Below are positions 24,287-32,589 of a DNA stretch of 64,000 nt, piece after piece; position 1 is the first letter of the stretch; every line of letters begins with the position of its first letter. The translations under genes and the position numbers were made by a program. The stretch is taken from contig NZ_SJPY01000008.1 of the NCBI RefSeq assembly GCF_007860185.1, forward strand, positions 78,577-142,576, in the 5' to 3' direction. The stretch is from Novipirellula aureliae. GTDB taxonomy: Bacteria; Planctomycetota; Planctomycetia; Pirellulales; Pirellulaceae. The notes under the pieces were generated by a model. It was not told the origin of the DNA. It did not search any database and saw nothing but the letters and a program-made list of their open reading frames with translations.

Positions 24287-25603
24287 TTAAACACGATGGG
24301 ACACAAAGGCCTTGGATAGAAACGAGCGGCGGCGGTCTGCGATCGCTTCTCGAGTGTACAGCCTCTCCGCAAGCCAATAAATGCCCTTTCGAAGCTGTTC
24401 AACCGACATTTGTTTCGGCTCAAAATTGACATCAAACAATGTGCATAAATCCCAGCGGTTTGGCTGGAGTAGCCGTCCTTCGGCCTCCAAACGTTGGTAC
24501 AACGGGGTGCCCGGAAACGGGGTCAGAACGGTGATTTGCACATCCCACAATTCCGCTTCGTTCGCGAATCGCAGCACCTGCTCAAAAATTTCGGGCGTGT
24601 GGCTGTCGAGACCCAAAATAAAGCAACCGTTAACAGTGATCCCCTGAGATTGAATTCGATTCACCGCTTGCCGAACGTCACCTTGGTACCGTGATTTAAA
24701 ATTCGCACGAAGCTCGACGCCGTCGAGCGAAGCCGGATCAGGGCTTTCGATGCCGATGAGAACTTGCTTACAACCTGATTCTCGCATCAGGGAAAGTAAC
24801 TCAGGATTGTCAGCGACCGAGACATCCGTTTCGGTAAACCACTTCACTCGTTGAGGAATCAATTCGCGGCACAGGTTCTTTCCCCATTGATGATCGACAA
24901 AGGTGTTGTCATCGGCGAACTCGATAAATGGACGCTTTTTTATCTGTTTCACCGCTTCAACGTCACGAATGATCTGCTGTACCGAACGCTTTCGGTAGGG
25001 ATGGAAGAACATCACATTGGAAGCACAGAAATCGCACCGCCACGGGCATCCGCGAGTGGTTTGGACAGGAAACCGAGTGTAAGGTCGATCGGCCAACAAG
25101 TCATAGCGAGGAATGGGAAGCGAACTTAGTTCCATAGGTGCCGACGCCCGCGCATCCCAAACTCGCTTTGCCGTTCCAGCCACCATTCGAGGGATCGCTT
25201 CGTTCCAGCTCTGCTCACCCTCGCCAAGAAAGACGAAATCGGCATGCTCCAGTGCTTCTTGTTGCTCCACTGTAACATGCAAGCCGCCCATTGCGACTTT
25301 TACTCCTTTGGCGCGTAGGCGATCGGCGATTGCATAGGCTTCAAAGACTTGAGCTGAAAAGGTACTGATTGCGACCAGGTCACAGTCGTATACATCCTCC
25401 GGTTCACTCCCATCACGCTCAGCTTCGTAGTAGTGAAGCTCATGCCCAGCAGGTGTCGATGCGGCTAAGTAAAGCAGTCCCAAACTCGGTAGCGACGACA
25501 GCACTTTTCCTCTATCTAAGACCCCTGGAAGCGTCAGTCCGAGTTTCAGAAGCTTCTTGTCATGGGCCCGTAAACCGCTAAGAGCTAAAAAGCCAATCTT
25601 CAT
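24287..25603 (-). CDS. Radical SAM enzyme, B12-binding-domain type
   Basis: 438 residues from the ATG at 25603. An N-terminal Rossmann-like domain (about 1-145) has the layout of cobalamin-binding domains, but I do not see the DxHxxG cobalamin motif, so it may not bind B12. The radical SAM barrel follows with RGCPWRCDFC, cysteines at 186, 190 and 193 for the 4Fe-4S cluster. Downstream motifs are FIEFADDNTF and QVLIGIESPD. The family includes lipid, hopanoid and cofactor-modifying enzymes. The start overlaps the stop of the upstream membrane protein gene by 4 bp (ATGA), so the two are translationally coupled. The substrate is unknown; the membrane neighbours hint at a lipid-like substrate. Confidence 0.9.
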   Translation of the reverse strand: MKIGFLALSGLRAHDKKLLKLGLTLPGVLDRGKVLSSLPSLGLLYLAASTPAGHELHYYEAERDGSEPEDVYDCDLVAISTFSAQVFEAYAIADRLRAKGVKVAMGGLHVTVEQQEALEHADFVFLGEGEQSWNEAIPRMVAGTAKRVWDARASAPMELSSLPIPRYDLLADRPYTRFPVQTTRGCPWRCDFCASNVMFFHPYRKRSVQQIIRDVEAVKQIKKRPFIEFADDNTFVDHQWGKNLCRELIPQRVKWFTETDVSVADNPELLSLMRESGCKQVLIGIESPDPASLDGVELRANFKSRYQGDVRQAVNRIQSQGITVNGCFILGLDSHTPEIFEQVLRFANEAELWDVQITVLTPFPGTPLYQRLEAEGRLLQPNRWDLCTLFDVNFEPKQMSVEQLRKGIYWLAERLYTREAIADRRRSFLSKAFVSHRV

Positions 25604-25974
25604 GGAGGCCCATTCCGTATGGTTTGAATAACGCCCACAAACAGTGCGACGACGGGGATAAAAAACAGGTGCCGAAATGGTTTCTTCCAAGCGGATAAAA
25701 AACAAACCATAGGCATTGCGATACCGCCGATGACAAATCCCCACGATGCAATCTGTGTCTGGAACGATTCGGTCGTCGGCACCGAAATGCTGAACAGCAC
25801 GTTCATCATGCCGAGTGCGGCTTGAGCAATATGCCCAAGACGAAGCAAGCGACGGCGAAAAGATCCGTATCCATCAAGGAAATTGTCACGATGGAAGAAC
25901 AATCCAATGATCGCGCCAGTGCCGAAAGCGGATGCGATCAATACCCATCCAAAATACCAATTGAGTGTAATCAA
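25600..25974 (-). CDS. Small four-helix membrane protein, operon gene 2
   Basis: 124 residues with four predicted helices (about 5-25, 45-65, 75-93 and 103-118). A basic loop GSFRRRLLRLGH lies after the first helix. I do not recognise the family. Its ATGA overlaps with the genes on both sides (25971-25974 and 25600-25603) show it belongs to a coupled operon with the radical SAM enzyme and the 133-residue membrane protein. Confidence 0.8.
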   Translation of the reverse strand: MITLNWYFGWVLIASAFGTGAIIGLFFHRDNFLDGYGSFRRRLLRLGHIAQAALGMMNVLFSISVPTTESFQTQIASWGFVIGGIAMPMVCFLSAWKKPFRHLFFIPVVALFVGVIQTIRNGPP

Positions 25975-26372
25975 TGCTTCGTCGGGGTTTCATGGGGCAA
26001 GGGAGCGGTGGATCGATAAGCGATCACGAACAACACAAGCATTAGCAAGTCAATCACAGCGAACGGCTTGAACAAAAAAGGACACCCCGTCGTGATCCAA
26101 TAATACGTAACCATACCGACATAGCTGATTTTTAGCAGCATGCCGAACGGCATCAAATTTCGATTGCCAGCCGGTGCGACGGCGATACAGAAAAACATGA
26201 TCCCGAATGTAATTAACATCAAGGATCCGAATTGGATGTACCCCCAATGATTCGGATAAGGAATGCCCGAAGCATCAAAAAGTGCCTTCCCAGCCAACAG
26301 AAAAACCAACCCAATGAGAAAGTCATAGGCCGCTGCGACTCCAAAAATCAAACGGACGATAGGCAATGACAT
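25971..26372 (-). CDS. Small membrane protein, operon gene 1
   Basis: 133 residues with four predicted helices (about 5-27, 45-65, 75-93 and 100-120). The start at 26372 has GGAGAA upstream. The sequence SLPIVRLIFGVAAAYDFLIGLVFLLAG and the later YYWITTGCPFLFKPFAVIDL resemble DoxX/DUF-type small membrane proteins, but I cannot name it. Its end overlaps the next gene by 4 bp (ATGA). Confidence 0.8.
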   Translation of the reverse strand: MSLPIVRLIFGVAAAYDFLIGLVFLLAGKALFDASGIPYPNHWGYIQFGSLMLITFGIMFFCIAVAPAGNRNLMPFGMLLKISYVGMVTYYWITTGCPFLFKPFAVIDLLMLVLFVIAYRSTAPLPHETPTKH

Positions 26373-26489
26373 GGAAGTTCTCCGAAGCGAGTTGGGGCGT
26401 CAATAAACCAGAGCCTCTCGATCATCGTACCATATGCAGAAGGCTTAAGGTGGTAAATGTCTCTCGCCGATCGCACCCGGTAGTTTAGC

Positions 26490-26516
26490 CACAGAGATCA
26501 CGGAGGTCACAGAGAA
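26490..26516. repeat. CACAGAG-type repeat, right flank of GxxExxY remnant
   Basis: CCACAGAGATCACGGAGGTC followed by ACAGAGAA, overlapping the end of the broken GxxExxY gene. The same motif is tandemly repeated at the other flank (26890-26945). Confidence 0.65.
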
Positions 26517-26856
26517 AGGCGTCTGATTCCGTCAATCCGTTTGGATTGACGGAAATTAATGAGCAAACCACGTTTTAAGCCAGTTGATTTTAGATAGGAG
26601 AGAGTTTGTGCTGTGGTGACGTCGGGAAGTTTGGTAACAGCCTTTCGTTCTACGACGACTTCTCCCTCGACAAGAATACGAGCTTTTGTCCTTTCACGAC
26701 ATGGCCCTTGTAGACCACATCAACTTCCTTTTGACGTTCGCAGGCAATACCGCGCAACTGCAACTCAAGACACAATGCATCCTCGTAGAGCTTCCTCGTA
26801 GATTGATTCCAAAAGTCCAGGTTCCAAAATGCGATGCACTTCGATCGCTGCTCCAA
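26508..26856 (-). pseudogene. Frameshifted GxxExxY protein gene
   Basis: Read from 26856, the first frame gives the N-terminal part of a GxxExxY protein (STRKLYEDALCLELQLRGI, then VVYKGHVV). It then runs into a stop at about 26650. In another frame from about 26697 the same family continues: TKARILVEGEVVVERKAV, TAQTLSYLKSTGLKRGLLINF and KRIDGIRR, ending with TGA at 26508-26510. A single frameshift therefore splits the gene. The conserved GxxE position is also altered (STRKLYED). The gene is flanked on both sides by CACAGAGATCACAGAG-type short repeats. Confidence 0.82.
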
Positions 26857-26889
26857 TGATCTTTTTTTGTCAATTCGTCACTTGTCATT

Positions 26890-26945
26890 GTTCTCTGTGC
26901 CCTCTGTGATCTCTGTGATCTCTGTGATCTCTGTGATCTCTGTGG
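26890..26945. repeat. CACAGAGAT tandem repeat, left flank of GxxExxY remnant
   Basis: A run of about five 10-bp units reading (on the minus strand) CACAGAGATCACAGAGATCA and onward to GGCACAGAGAAC. It lies between the end of lnt and the start of the GxxExxY remnant. The array may differ in copy number between strains. Confidence 0.85.
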
Positions 26946-28649
26946 CTAGACGTACGCTTGACGTCTTCGGTCGATCATCACGATGATGCAGAATAGTGCT
27001 AAAATCTTGGCAGGCCAATCGCCGATCTTGACGTAAAGGCTCACGCGATTTTCTCTCATCGGCGCTGCGATGATCGCCCCATTTGATCCAGTGGCTAACG
27101 AATCGACTACGCGACCGCAATGATCGATCCACGCCGTCGGTCCGTTATTGGCTGCTGACAATATAGGTCGTCGAACTCCGACAGCGATCAATTGTGCACA
27201 GCGGCGGTGGTGGTCGATCACGCTCGAATCATCGAACCATCCATCGTTGGTCACGGTCACGACGACGTCCGCTGTTTTTCCGTCGTCATCCAGTTGTCGC
27301 ATTTGGTTGATTGTGATTCGTTCAACGGCCGTTTCGATACAAATCGACGGAAGCACGACGGTATTGCCCACTTGCATCGGCACCGGTCCCTCCCCCGCAG
27401 TGACCATCAAGCCATCGGGGACCCCGTCGCGAATCCAGGGGACCGAACGAACGATTGGTATGTATTCGCCAAACATCACCAAGTGATTCTTCGCATACCA
27501 ATCTTGGATGTTTCCCTTCGTGCCAACATGCACGATTCCGCTGTGTATACTTGTTTTTTCGTGGTAGCGAATCACGCCGCAGCCGACGATCAAATGCGGT
27601 TTGCCATGGTTACCATTGACCGATTCGAGCACATTTTGAACGTCGGCGTTGCGAGAAAGAAAGTAATCGCGAAAGCTGTCGATGGCCAGTTTGAATTCAG
27701 ATGCGGAGCCTTCGAAAGGTCCTGGAATGGATGCATCGGGTTCGGCAATCATCCAAGGATACCCGCCGGTGAACATCGATTCTGGCCAAACGACGACATC
27801 GATCGGCTCGTTCGTTCGTTCAAAGGCTGTGATTGAATCGCGAGCGTATTGTTGGAAGATCTCTTGTTCCCGGGCCGAATCTTGTTGGTACTCGACAGGC
27901 TCCGATCGCTGGATCAATGCAAACGTCGCTAGCCGTTCGGTCGATGGTTGGGACAATCGGAACTGACCATAAGCAATCGTAGCCACCAACAAACCGCCCC
28001 CAATCGCCGAAGCGATCACGACGTGCCCGCGTCCTGGCGTGTCGCCAAACCATTTCGCGAACCTTACCGGGCGGACGATCGAAGCAATTACGAAGAGGGC
28101 GACATTGACGGTGGCAATGACAAAGCTGACTCCATAGGTACCGAACAGATCGGCGATTTGGATCATCACGGGAACATCGGCCACGGAGTGACCAAGCATT
28201 GCAGCGGAGATTCCTGTAGCAAAGTAGTTACGAATCGTTTCGAGACCGACCCAAACCAGTGGCGCGGCGGCGAGGAGAGGCAGCCTGCGGCGACGGAGTG
28301 TGCGTGTCAAAGCGATGAACAGTGGCATGTAGACCGCCAAGTATGCTGACAACACAAACCATCCGCCGTACATCAGCGGGTTGGCATGACGGATACCTTG
28401 CAAAGAGACAAGCCAAAAGATCGTTGCGGCGCCCCAGAACCCGAGGTAATCCCGACGCGAATACCGTGGTCGAAGTTCGACGAGGATCAAGAGCGGTACC
28501 AGGGCAACAAAACAGAGCGGCCAAACCGACAAGGGTGGCTGGGCGATCCAACGAAAGGTGACCGCAACGAGAAAGATCCCAACCAGATATCGAAGGTGGA
28601 ATCTGGTTTCGCTTTGGGGGTCTGAAGCACTCGTTTCCGAAACGCTCAT
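26946..28649 (-). CDS. lnt: Apolipoprotein N-acyltransferase
   Basis: Adds the third fatty acid to the N-terminal cysteine of lipoproteins in the inner membrane. 567 residues from the ATG at 28649; a GTG 9 bp earlier overlaps smpB. Several helices occupy residues 20-235 and the nitrilase domain follows. The catalytic triad is visible as E290 (VVVWPES), K387 (WYAKNHLVMFGEYIP) and C437 (LPSICIET), matching E267-K335-C387 of the E. coli enzyme. The stop of smpB is 1 bp upstream, so the two are co-transcribed. The window also encodes at least one lipoprotein substrate (the gene at 4954-6135). Confidence 0.93.
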   Translation of the reverse strand: MSVSETSASDPQSETRFHLRYLVGIFLVAVTFRWIAQPPLSVWPLCFVALVPLLILVELRPRYSRRDYLGFWGAATIFWLVSLQGIRHANPLMYGGWFVLSAYLAVYMPLFIALTRTLRRRRLPLLAAAPLVWVGLETIRNYFATGISAAMLGHSVADVPVMIQIADLFGTYGVSFVIATVNVALFVIASIVRPVRFAKWFGDTPGRGHVVIASAIGGGLLVATIAYGQFRLSQPSTERLATFALIQRSEPVEYQQDSAREQEIFQQYARDSITAFERTNEPIDVVVWPESMFTGGYPWMIAEPDASIPGPFEGSASEFKLAIDSFRDYFLSRNADVQNVLESVNGNHGKPHLIVGCGVIRYHEKTSIHSGIVHVGTKGNIQDWYAKNHLVMFGEYIPIVRSVPWIRDGVPDGLMVTAGEGPVPMQVGNTVVLPSICIETAVERITINQMRQLDDDGKTADVVVTVTNDGWFDDSSVIDHHRRCAQLIAVGVRRPILSAANNGPTAWIDHCGRVVDSLATGSNGAIIAAPMRENRVSLYVKIGDWPAKILALFCIIVMIDRRRQAYV

Positions 28650-28650
28650 G

Positions 28651-29157
28651 TTACGCACGCCTCATCGCTTGGCGTAAACCACGTTCGGTATCGCGTTTTT
28701 TCAGCGTTTGTCGTTTGTCATAGATCTTTTTGCCCTTTGCCAGTCCCATCACACATTTGGCAATCCCGCGTTCGTTGAAGTAAACCCGCAGCGGAATCAG
28801 CGTCAACCCACGCTGGAGTGCTCCGCCAGCGAACTTGTCATATTCGCGAGCATGAACGAGCAATTTCCGCGGGCGTCGGGGATCGTGGTTCCACATTCCA
28901 GCGTTGTTGTAATGGGCAATGTCGGCTCCGATCAGCCATAATTCGTTCTTAATGACCCGGATATAGGCTTCATCAAGCGACAATTTGCCTTCCCGCATCG
29001 ATTTCACCTCGCTACCGATCAGCATCATTCCACACTCAACGGAATCGATGATCTCGTAGCGGTGGCGTGCTTTTCGATTTTCCGAGACATTGATCAAGCC
29101 GGACTGCGTACTTTTCTTGCCGCTTGCCCCCTTTTTGGTCTTTTTGTTCTTTGCCAT
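28651..29157 (-). CDS. smpB: SsrA-binding protein SmpB
   Basis: Binds tmRNA and delivers it to stalled ribosomes. 168 residues, with SENRKARHRYEI, GMMLIGSEVKSMREGKLSLDEAY and the RNA-binding core IAHYNNAGMWNHDPRRPRKLL typical of the family. The basic C-terminal tail (KIYDKRQTLKKRDTERGLRQAM) enters the decoding centre. The first 20 residues are lysine-rich and longer than in E. coli. It is followed by lnt after 1 bp. No tmRNA gene is visible in the window. Confidence 0.96.
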   Translation of the reverse strand: MAKNKKTKKGASGKKSTQSGLINVSENRKARHRYEIIDSVECGMMLIGSEVKSMREGKLSLDEAYIRVIKNELWLIGADIAHYNNAGMWNHDPRRPRKLLVHAREYDKFAGGALQRGLTLIPLRVYFNERGIAKCVMGLAKGKKIYDKRQTLKKRDTERGLRQAMRRA

Positions 29158-29200
29158 CTTTCTCGTTTGTTCTTTCTCACGCCAACAGCGATTGTTTTAA

Positions 29201-29300
29201 GCTTTGTCTGAAAAGGGGTCTGATCCTTTGGGGGACAGTCGTTTTCAACCGTTTTTAGCCTGTTTGGAGAGGGTTAGCCCCCTTTTCGGGCAAAGCCTAG
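29201..29300. repeat. Inverted-repeat element, family 3, copy 1
   Basis: Starts GCTTTGTCTGAAAAGGGGTC and ends CCCCTTTTCGGGCAAAGCC, with a partner copy at 50723-50822. It separates the divergent smpB and lipA genes. Because the element is open in one frame, it creates a false N-terminal extension of lipA (starting TTG TCT GAA AAG GGG). Confidence 0.8.
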
Positions 29301-29422
29301 TGTGCGTTTCGCCCAATTGTACCGCGAATCGGCAATCTAGCGCAGACGGGCTACACAGGTTCATTACAATAGAGCCGACGTTTTCAATTTGCTTCCTCCG
29401 TTTGCCCAACTCACCTTATATT

Positions 29423-30337
29423 ATGGCTTTCCGATTACCTGTTGTTTCTGAGCCCGAAATGCCCGCTGGTGCCGATGTCAGTGCATCAGGCCGGTTACCA
29501 CGCTGGCTTCGACGGCCTGTTCCCCGCAGCAATTCCAATCACGAAACCTCGGGTTTGCTGCGTGAGCTAAAACTAGAGACGGTTTGCGAGAACGCGAAAT
29601 GCCCGAACCGCATGGAATGCTATAGCCAGCAAACGGCGACTTTCATGGTTCTGGGGAACACGTGCACCCGCCCCTGTGGATTTTGTGCGGTCCATCGAGG
29701 CAAGCCACAATTGCCCGAAACCGACGAACCAGCCCGGGTGGCCGAAGCGGCAGCCCGTTTGGGACTCAAGCATGTCGTGATCACCAGTGTGACACGAGAC
29801 GATTTGCCCGATGGTGGTGCCGAGCATTTTTACGAGTGCATTGTGGCCGTCCGCGAAAAGACGGGAGCGACGGTCGAGGTTTTGACGCCCGATTTTGTCC
29901 AATGCAAACCATCACTCAAACGCGTGATCGACGCTGTACCCAACGTTTTCAATCACAACATGGAAACGGTGCCTCGCTTGTACAGGCGAGTACGGGGCCC
30001 CAAAAGCGATTATCGCTGGACGCTCGAAATGATGCGGCAAGTCAAGCGTTACAACCCAAGCGTCGCGACCAAGAGCGGCTTGATGCTGGGGTTGGGCGAA
30101 GAGCGCGGCGAATTGCTCGAAGCGTTAGCAGACCTCCGCGAATACGACGTCGACTTTTTAACATTGGGTCAATATTTACAACCAGGCGACAAGTACTTGC
30201 CAGTCGTCCGCTACATCTCACCCGAAGAGTTTGAAGAAATTGGTGAGATCGCCCGCAGCATGGGTTTCAAGAAAGTGGCCTCGGGCCCCTTCGTCCGCAG
30301 TAGCTACCATGCGCGAGACATGGCCGAGAGCGTTTGA
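29423..30337 (+). CDS. lipA: Lipoyl synthase
   Basis: Radical SAM enzyme that inserts two sulfurs into octanoyl groups on lipoyl domains. 304 residues from the ATG at 29423. The upstream open frame to 29204 is excluded because it lies in a repeat element. The auxiliary cluster cysteines are C55, C60 and C66 (CENAKCPNRMEC) and the radical SAM cysteines are C81, C85 and C88 (CTRPCGFC). The C-terminal FVRSSYHARD contains the conserved R-S-S-Y. It is a standalone gene without lipB nearby. Confidence 0.96.
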   Translation: MAFRLPVVSEPEMPAGADVSASGRLPRWLRRPVPRSNSNHETSGLLRELKLETVCENAKCPNRMECYSQQTATFMVLGNTCTRPCGFCAVHRGKPQLPETDEPARVAEAAARLGLKHVVITSVTRDDLPDGGAEHFYECIVAVREKTGATVEVLTPDFVQCKPSLKRVIDAVPNVFNHNMETVPRLYRRVRGPKSDYRWTLEMMRQVKRYNPSVATKSGLMLGLGEERGELLEALADLREYDVDFLTLGQYLQPGDKYLPVVRYISPEEFEEIGEIARSMGFKKVASGPFVRSSYHARDMAESV

Positions 30338-30363
30338 TGGTCTTTGTATGATAAGCCGTCTTT

Positions 30364-30426
30364 GTTGGAGTGCAGCCTTTAGGCGATTTATGCGTCTCGT
30401 AAATCGGCTAAAGCCTGGACTCCAAC
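30364..30426. terminator. Long inverted repeat between convergent genes
   Basis: GTTGGAGTGCAGCCTTTAGG (from 30364) pairs with CTAAAGCCTGGACTCCAAC (to 30426) around CGATTTATGCGTCTCGTAAATCG, giving a near-perfect hairpin with arms of about 28 bp. It lies between the convergent lipA and metal ATPase genes and covers the last codons of the ATPase. It could stop transcription from both sides, though no T-run follows. It may equally be a dispersed repeat. Confidence 0.6.
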
Positions 30427-32285
30427 TCTTCGTAATCCGACAATGACTTTGGCGGTAGCGCGACTCGTAATGCGTTGACGACGGCGAACACATCGATCAC
30501 CTCTTGCGTGATCGCACCGGCGACTGGCGGCAGGTAGCCTGCGGCAGCGATGAACATTGCAATCACACTGATCGCCATCCCTCCCACGGCGCTTTGTAAT
30601 GCGATCGCCCGCATCCGCCGGCTGATGTGCATTAGCTCATCGACTTTTTGTAACGAGGAATCGAGTACGACCGCACCGGCGGCTTCGGTCGTCACGTCGC
30701 TGTTTTGCCCGAATGCGATGCCGACGGTCGCAACCATTAACGCGGGCGCGTCATTGATTCCATCACCGACGAACAGCGTATCCGCTGCTGCGGTCTCTCG
30801 ACGCACAATCTCCACCTTTTCTTCGGGGCTTTTCTCGGCATAGATCTCGCTAACGCCAACTTGATCGGCCAGGTAGCGGACTTCCGATTCGCGGTCCCCG
30901 GAAAGTAACATAACGCGATTCACTCGATGGCGGGGACCCAGATGCCGGACGAAGGACGCACCTTCCCTCCGGGGTGCGTCTCGGAAACCGTACGTCGCTG
31001 CATATTCGCCGTCGATCAAAACAACGCACTCGAGTCCCTCGCTCGGAGGAGGTAATTGGTCAGCGGCGGACGGAAGTTCGGCGAGTAGCGATTTACGGTT
31101 CGTGATTCGTATCGATTTGCCCGCGACGATGCCTCTCAAGCCTTGCCCCGGTCGCTCACTGATTTCGGATGTCTCTAGCGTCGCGACTTTTTGCTCCTTG
31201 CCGGCACGAACGATCGCCTCACTAAGCGGATGCTTGGAGTAGCGTTCGACACTTGCAACCAGCAGCAACACATGATTTTCATCCTGTCCCTTTGCGACCG
31301 AGATTTGGGTCAACTTGGGTTGACCATAAGTCAGCGTTCCTGTCTTGTCAAAGATCACCGTACGGCACTTATCAAGTTTCTCCAAAACCGACGGATCGCG
31401 AATCACAATGGCACGTTTGGCCGCCAACGAAATCGATCCGATAATCGCTACTGGAATCGCGATCAATAAAGGGCACGGGGTGGCGACGACAAGTACCGCC
31501 AAGAAACGAACCGGATCACCACTAAACATCCAAGCAGCGGCAGCAATGCCAACCGCAATGGGTGTGTAAAAGGCACCGAGCTGGTCACCAAGGCGACGGA
31601 TGCGCGGACGCTGCTGCTGTGACGACTGCATCACGCCCATGATTTGAGCGTAACGCGAATCGATCGCCAATTTCTCCGCCTTGATCGTCAACGCGGATTC
31701 ACCATTGACCGATCCCGAAATCACGGCGGCACCCGGTGTCTTGGACATCCGATAAGGTTCGCCCGTCAGGTACGATTCATCCATCACCCCATGACCATCG
31801 ACAACCGTTCCGTCGATTGGACAGACTTCATGCGGGAAGACGACCACAACGTCCCCAATTTGCAGTTCATCCAAGAGGACATCTTCCACGTGGGAATCGG
31901 TCTTTCGATGAGCAACCGACGGCATCCGTTTCGACAAAGCTTGTAGTACCGACGAGGCGCTTTGGACAGCAAAGCCTTCGAGTGCTTCGCCACCGGAAAG
32001 CATTAGCACCACCAACGTGCCAGCTAAGTACTCGCCAAGAAACGCCGCTGTAACGATGGAAATTCCCGCCAGCAAGTCGGAGCCAAACTCGCCACGAGCC
32101 AGCTTGTTCAGCAGATCGACCACTAGCGGGATGCCGCCAAGAACCAATGCCGCATAGAGTGGTGCATCGACCCAATGTTGTGATGGAATACTTGAAAAGC
32201 GAAGAACCAAATGAACGATAATCGCCATCACCGCTAAAACGGCGATAAGTAATTGCGATCGACTTTGAGTCGGCATCGTTGACAT
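30408..32285 (-). CDS. P1B-type heavy-metal transporting ATPase
   Basis: A 625-residue metal pump. The actuator TGEP is near 175-178, the membrane metal site is TPCP (T269-C271), the phosphorylation site is DKTGT (D313-T317) and the hinge is [10 protein letters not shown]. The TPC motif in place of CPC or SPC marks the little-studied P1B-5 type, linked in other bacteria to nickel or iron. There is no N-terminal heavy-metal-associated domain; the protein starts directly with membrane helices. The metal cannot be determined from sequence. The start may be the ATG at 32285 or at 32276. Upstream it faces the sulfatase gene divergently. Confidence 0.9.
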   Translation of the reverse strand: MSTMPTQSRSQLLIAVLAVMAIIVHLVLRFSSIPSQHWVDAPLYAALVLGGIPLVVDLLNKLARGEFGSDLLAGISIVTAAFLGEYLAGTLVVLMLSGGEALEGFAVQSASSVLQALSKRMPSVAHRKTDSHVEDVLLDELQIGDVVVVFPHEVCPIDGTVVDGHGVMDESYLTGEPYRMSKTPGAAVISGSVNGESALTIKAEKLAIDSRYAQIMGVMQSSQQQRPRIRRLGDQLGAFYTPIAVGIAAAAWMFSGDPVRFLAVLVVATPCPLLIAIPVAIIGSISLAAKRAIVIRDPSVLEKLDKCRTVIFDKTGTLTYGQPKLTQISVAKGQDENHVLLLVASVERYSKHPLSEAIVRAGKEQKVATLETSEISERPGQGLRGIVAGKSIRITNRKSLLAELPSAADQLPPPSEGLECVVLIDGEYAATYGFRDAPRREGASFVRHLGPRHRVNRVMLLSGDRESEVRYLADQVGVSEIYAEKSPEEKVEIVRRETAAADTLFVGDGINDAPALMVATVGIAFGQNSDVTTEAAGAVVLDSSLQKVDELMHISRRMRAIALQSAVGGMAISVIAMFIAAAGYLPPVAGAITQEVIDVFAVVNALRVALPPKSLSDYEELESRL

Positions 32286-32589
32286 CCGAGCGTGGAACTG
32301 GTGCAGGCTCGATCCGATCTGTCGTCAATGCCATCTTCTTGCGAAGCAAGCACTACGTGATCCCTTGTCGGAGAAATAAAGATTTCCGAATGACACTTCG
32401 CGGGTGGAGCGACAATCGAGGGGATTACGAATGGAGCGCGTATTGGACAATTTTATTTTACCCGACAAGTCGTTACACTGCGTAGCTCCTCGTCGCAAAT
32501 GTGATAAAATAGCCAACAGATCCTGGGTCGGCATCGTTTACAAAGAAAACGACTTGACCCAGCCTCCGCCCCCCCTTCAGGATCATCTC
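32286..32589. promoter_or_regulatory. Divergent promoter region, metal ATPase and sulfatase
   Basis: 304 bp between divergent genes. Two AT-rich stretches, TTGGACAATTTTATTTTACC at about 32446-32465 and GATAAAATAGCC at about 32501-32512, are likely promoter parts, but I cannot match full -35/-10 pairs. The open frame through this region on the plus strand is not coding. Confidence 0.4.

Noticed and set aside
32404-32589. N-terminal extension of the sulfatase
   Set aside because: The ATG at 32590 is followed directly by a good signal peptide; the extension would bury it and runs through the promoter region.
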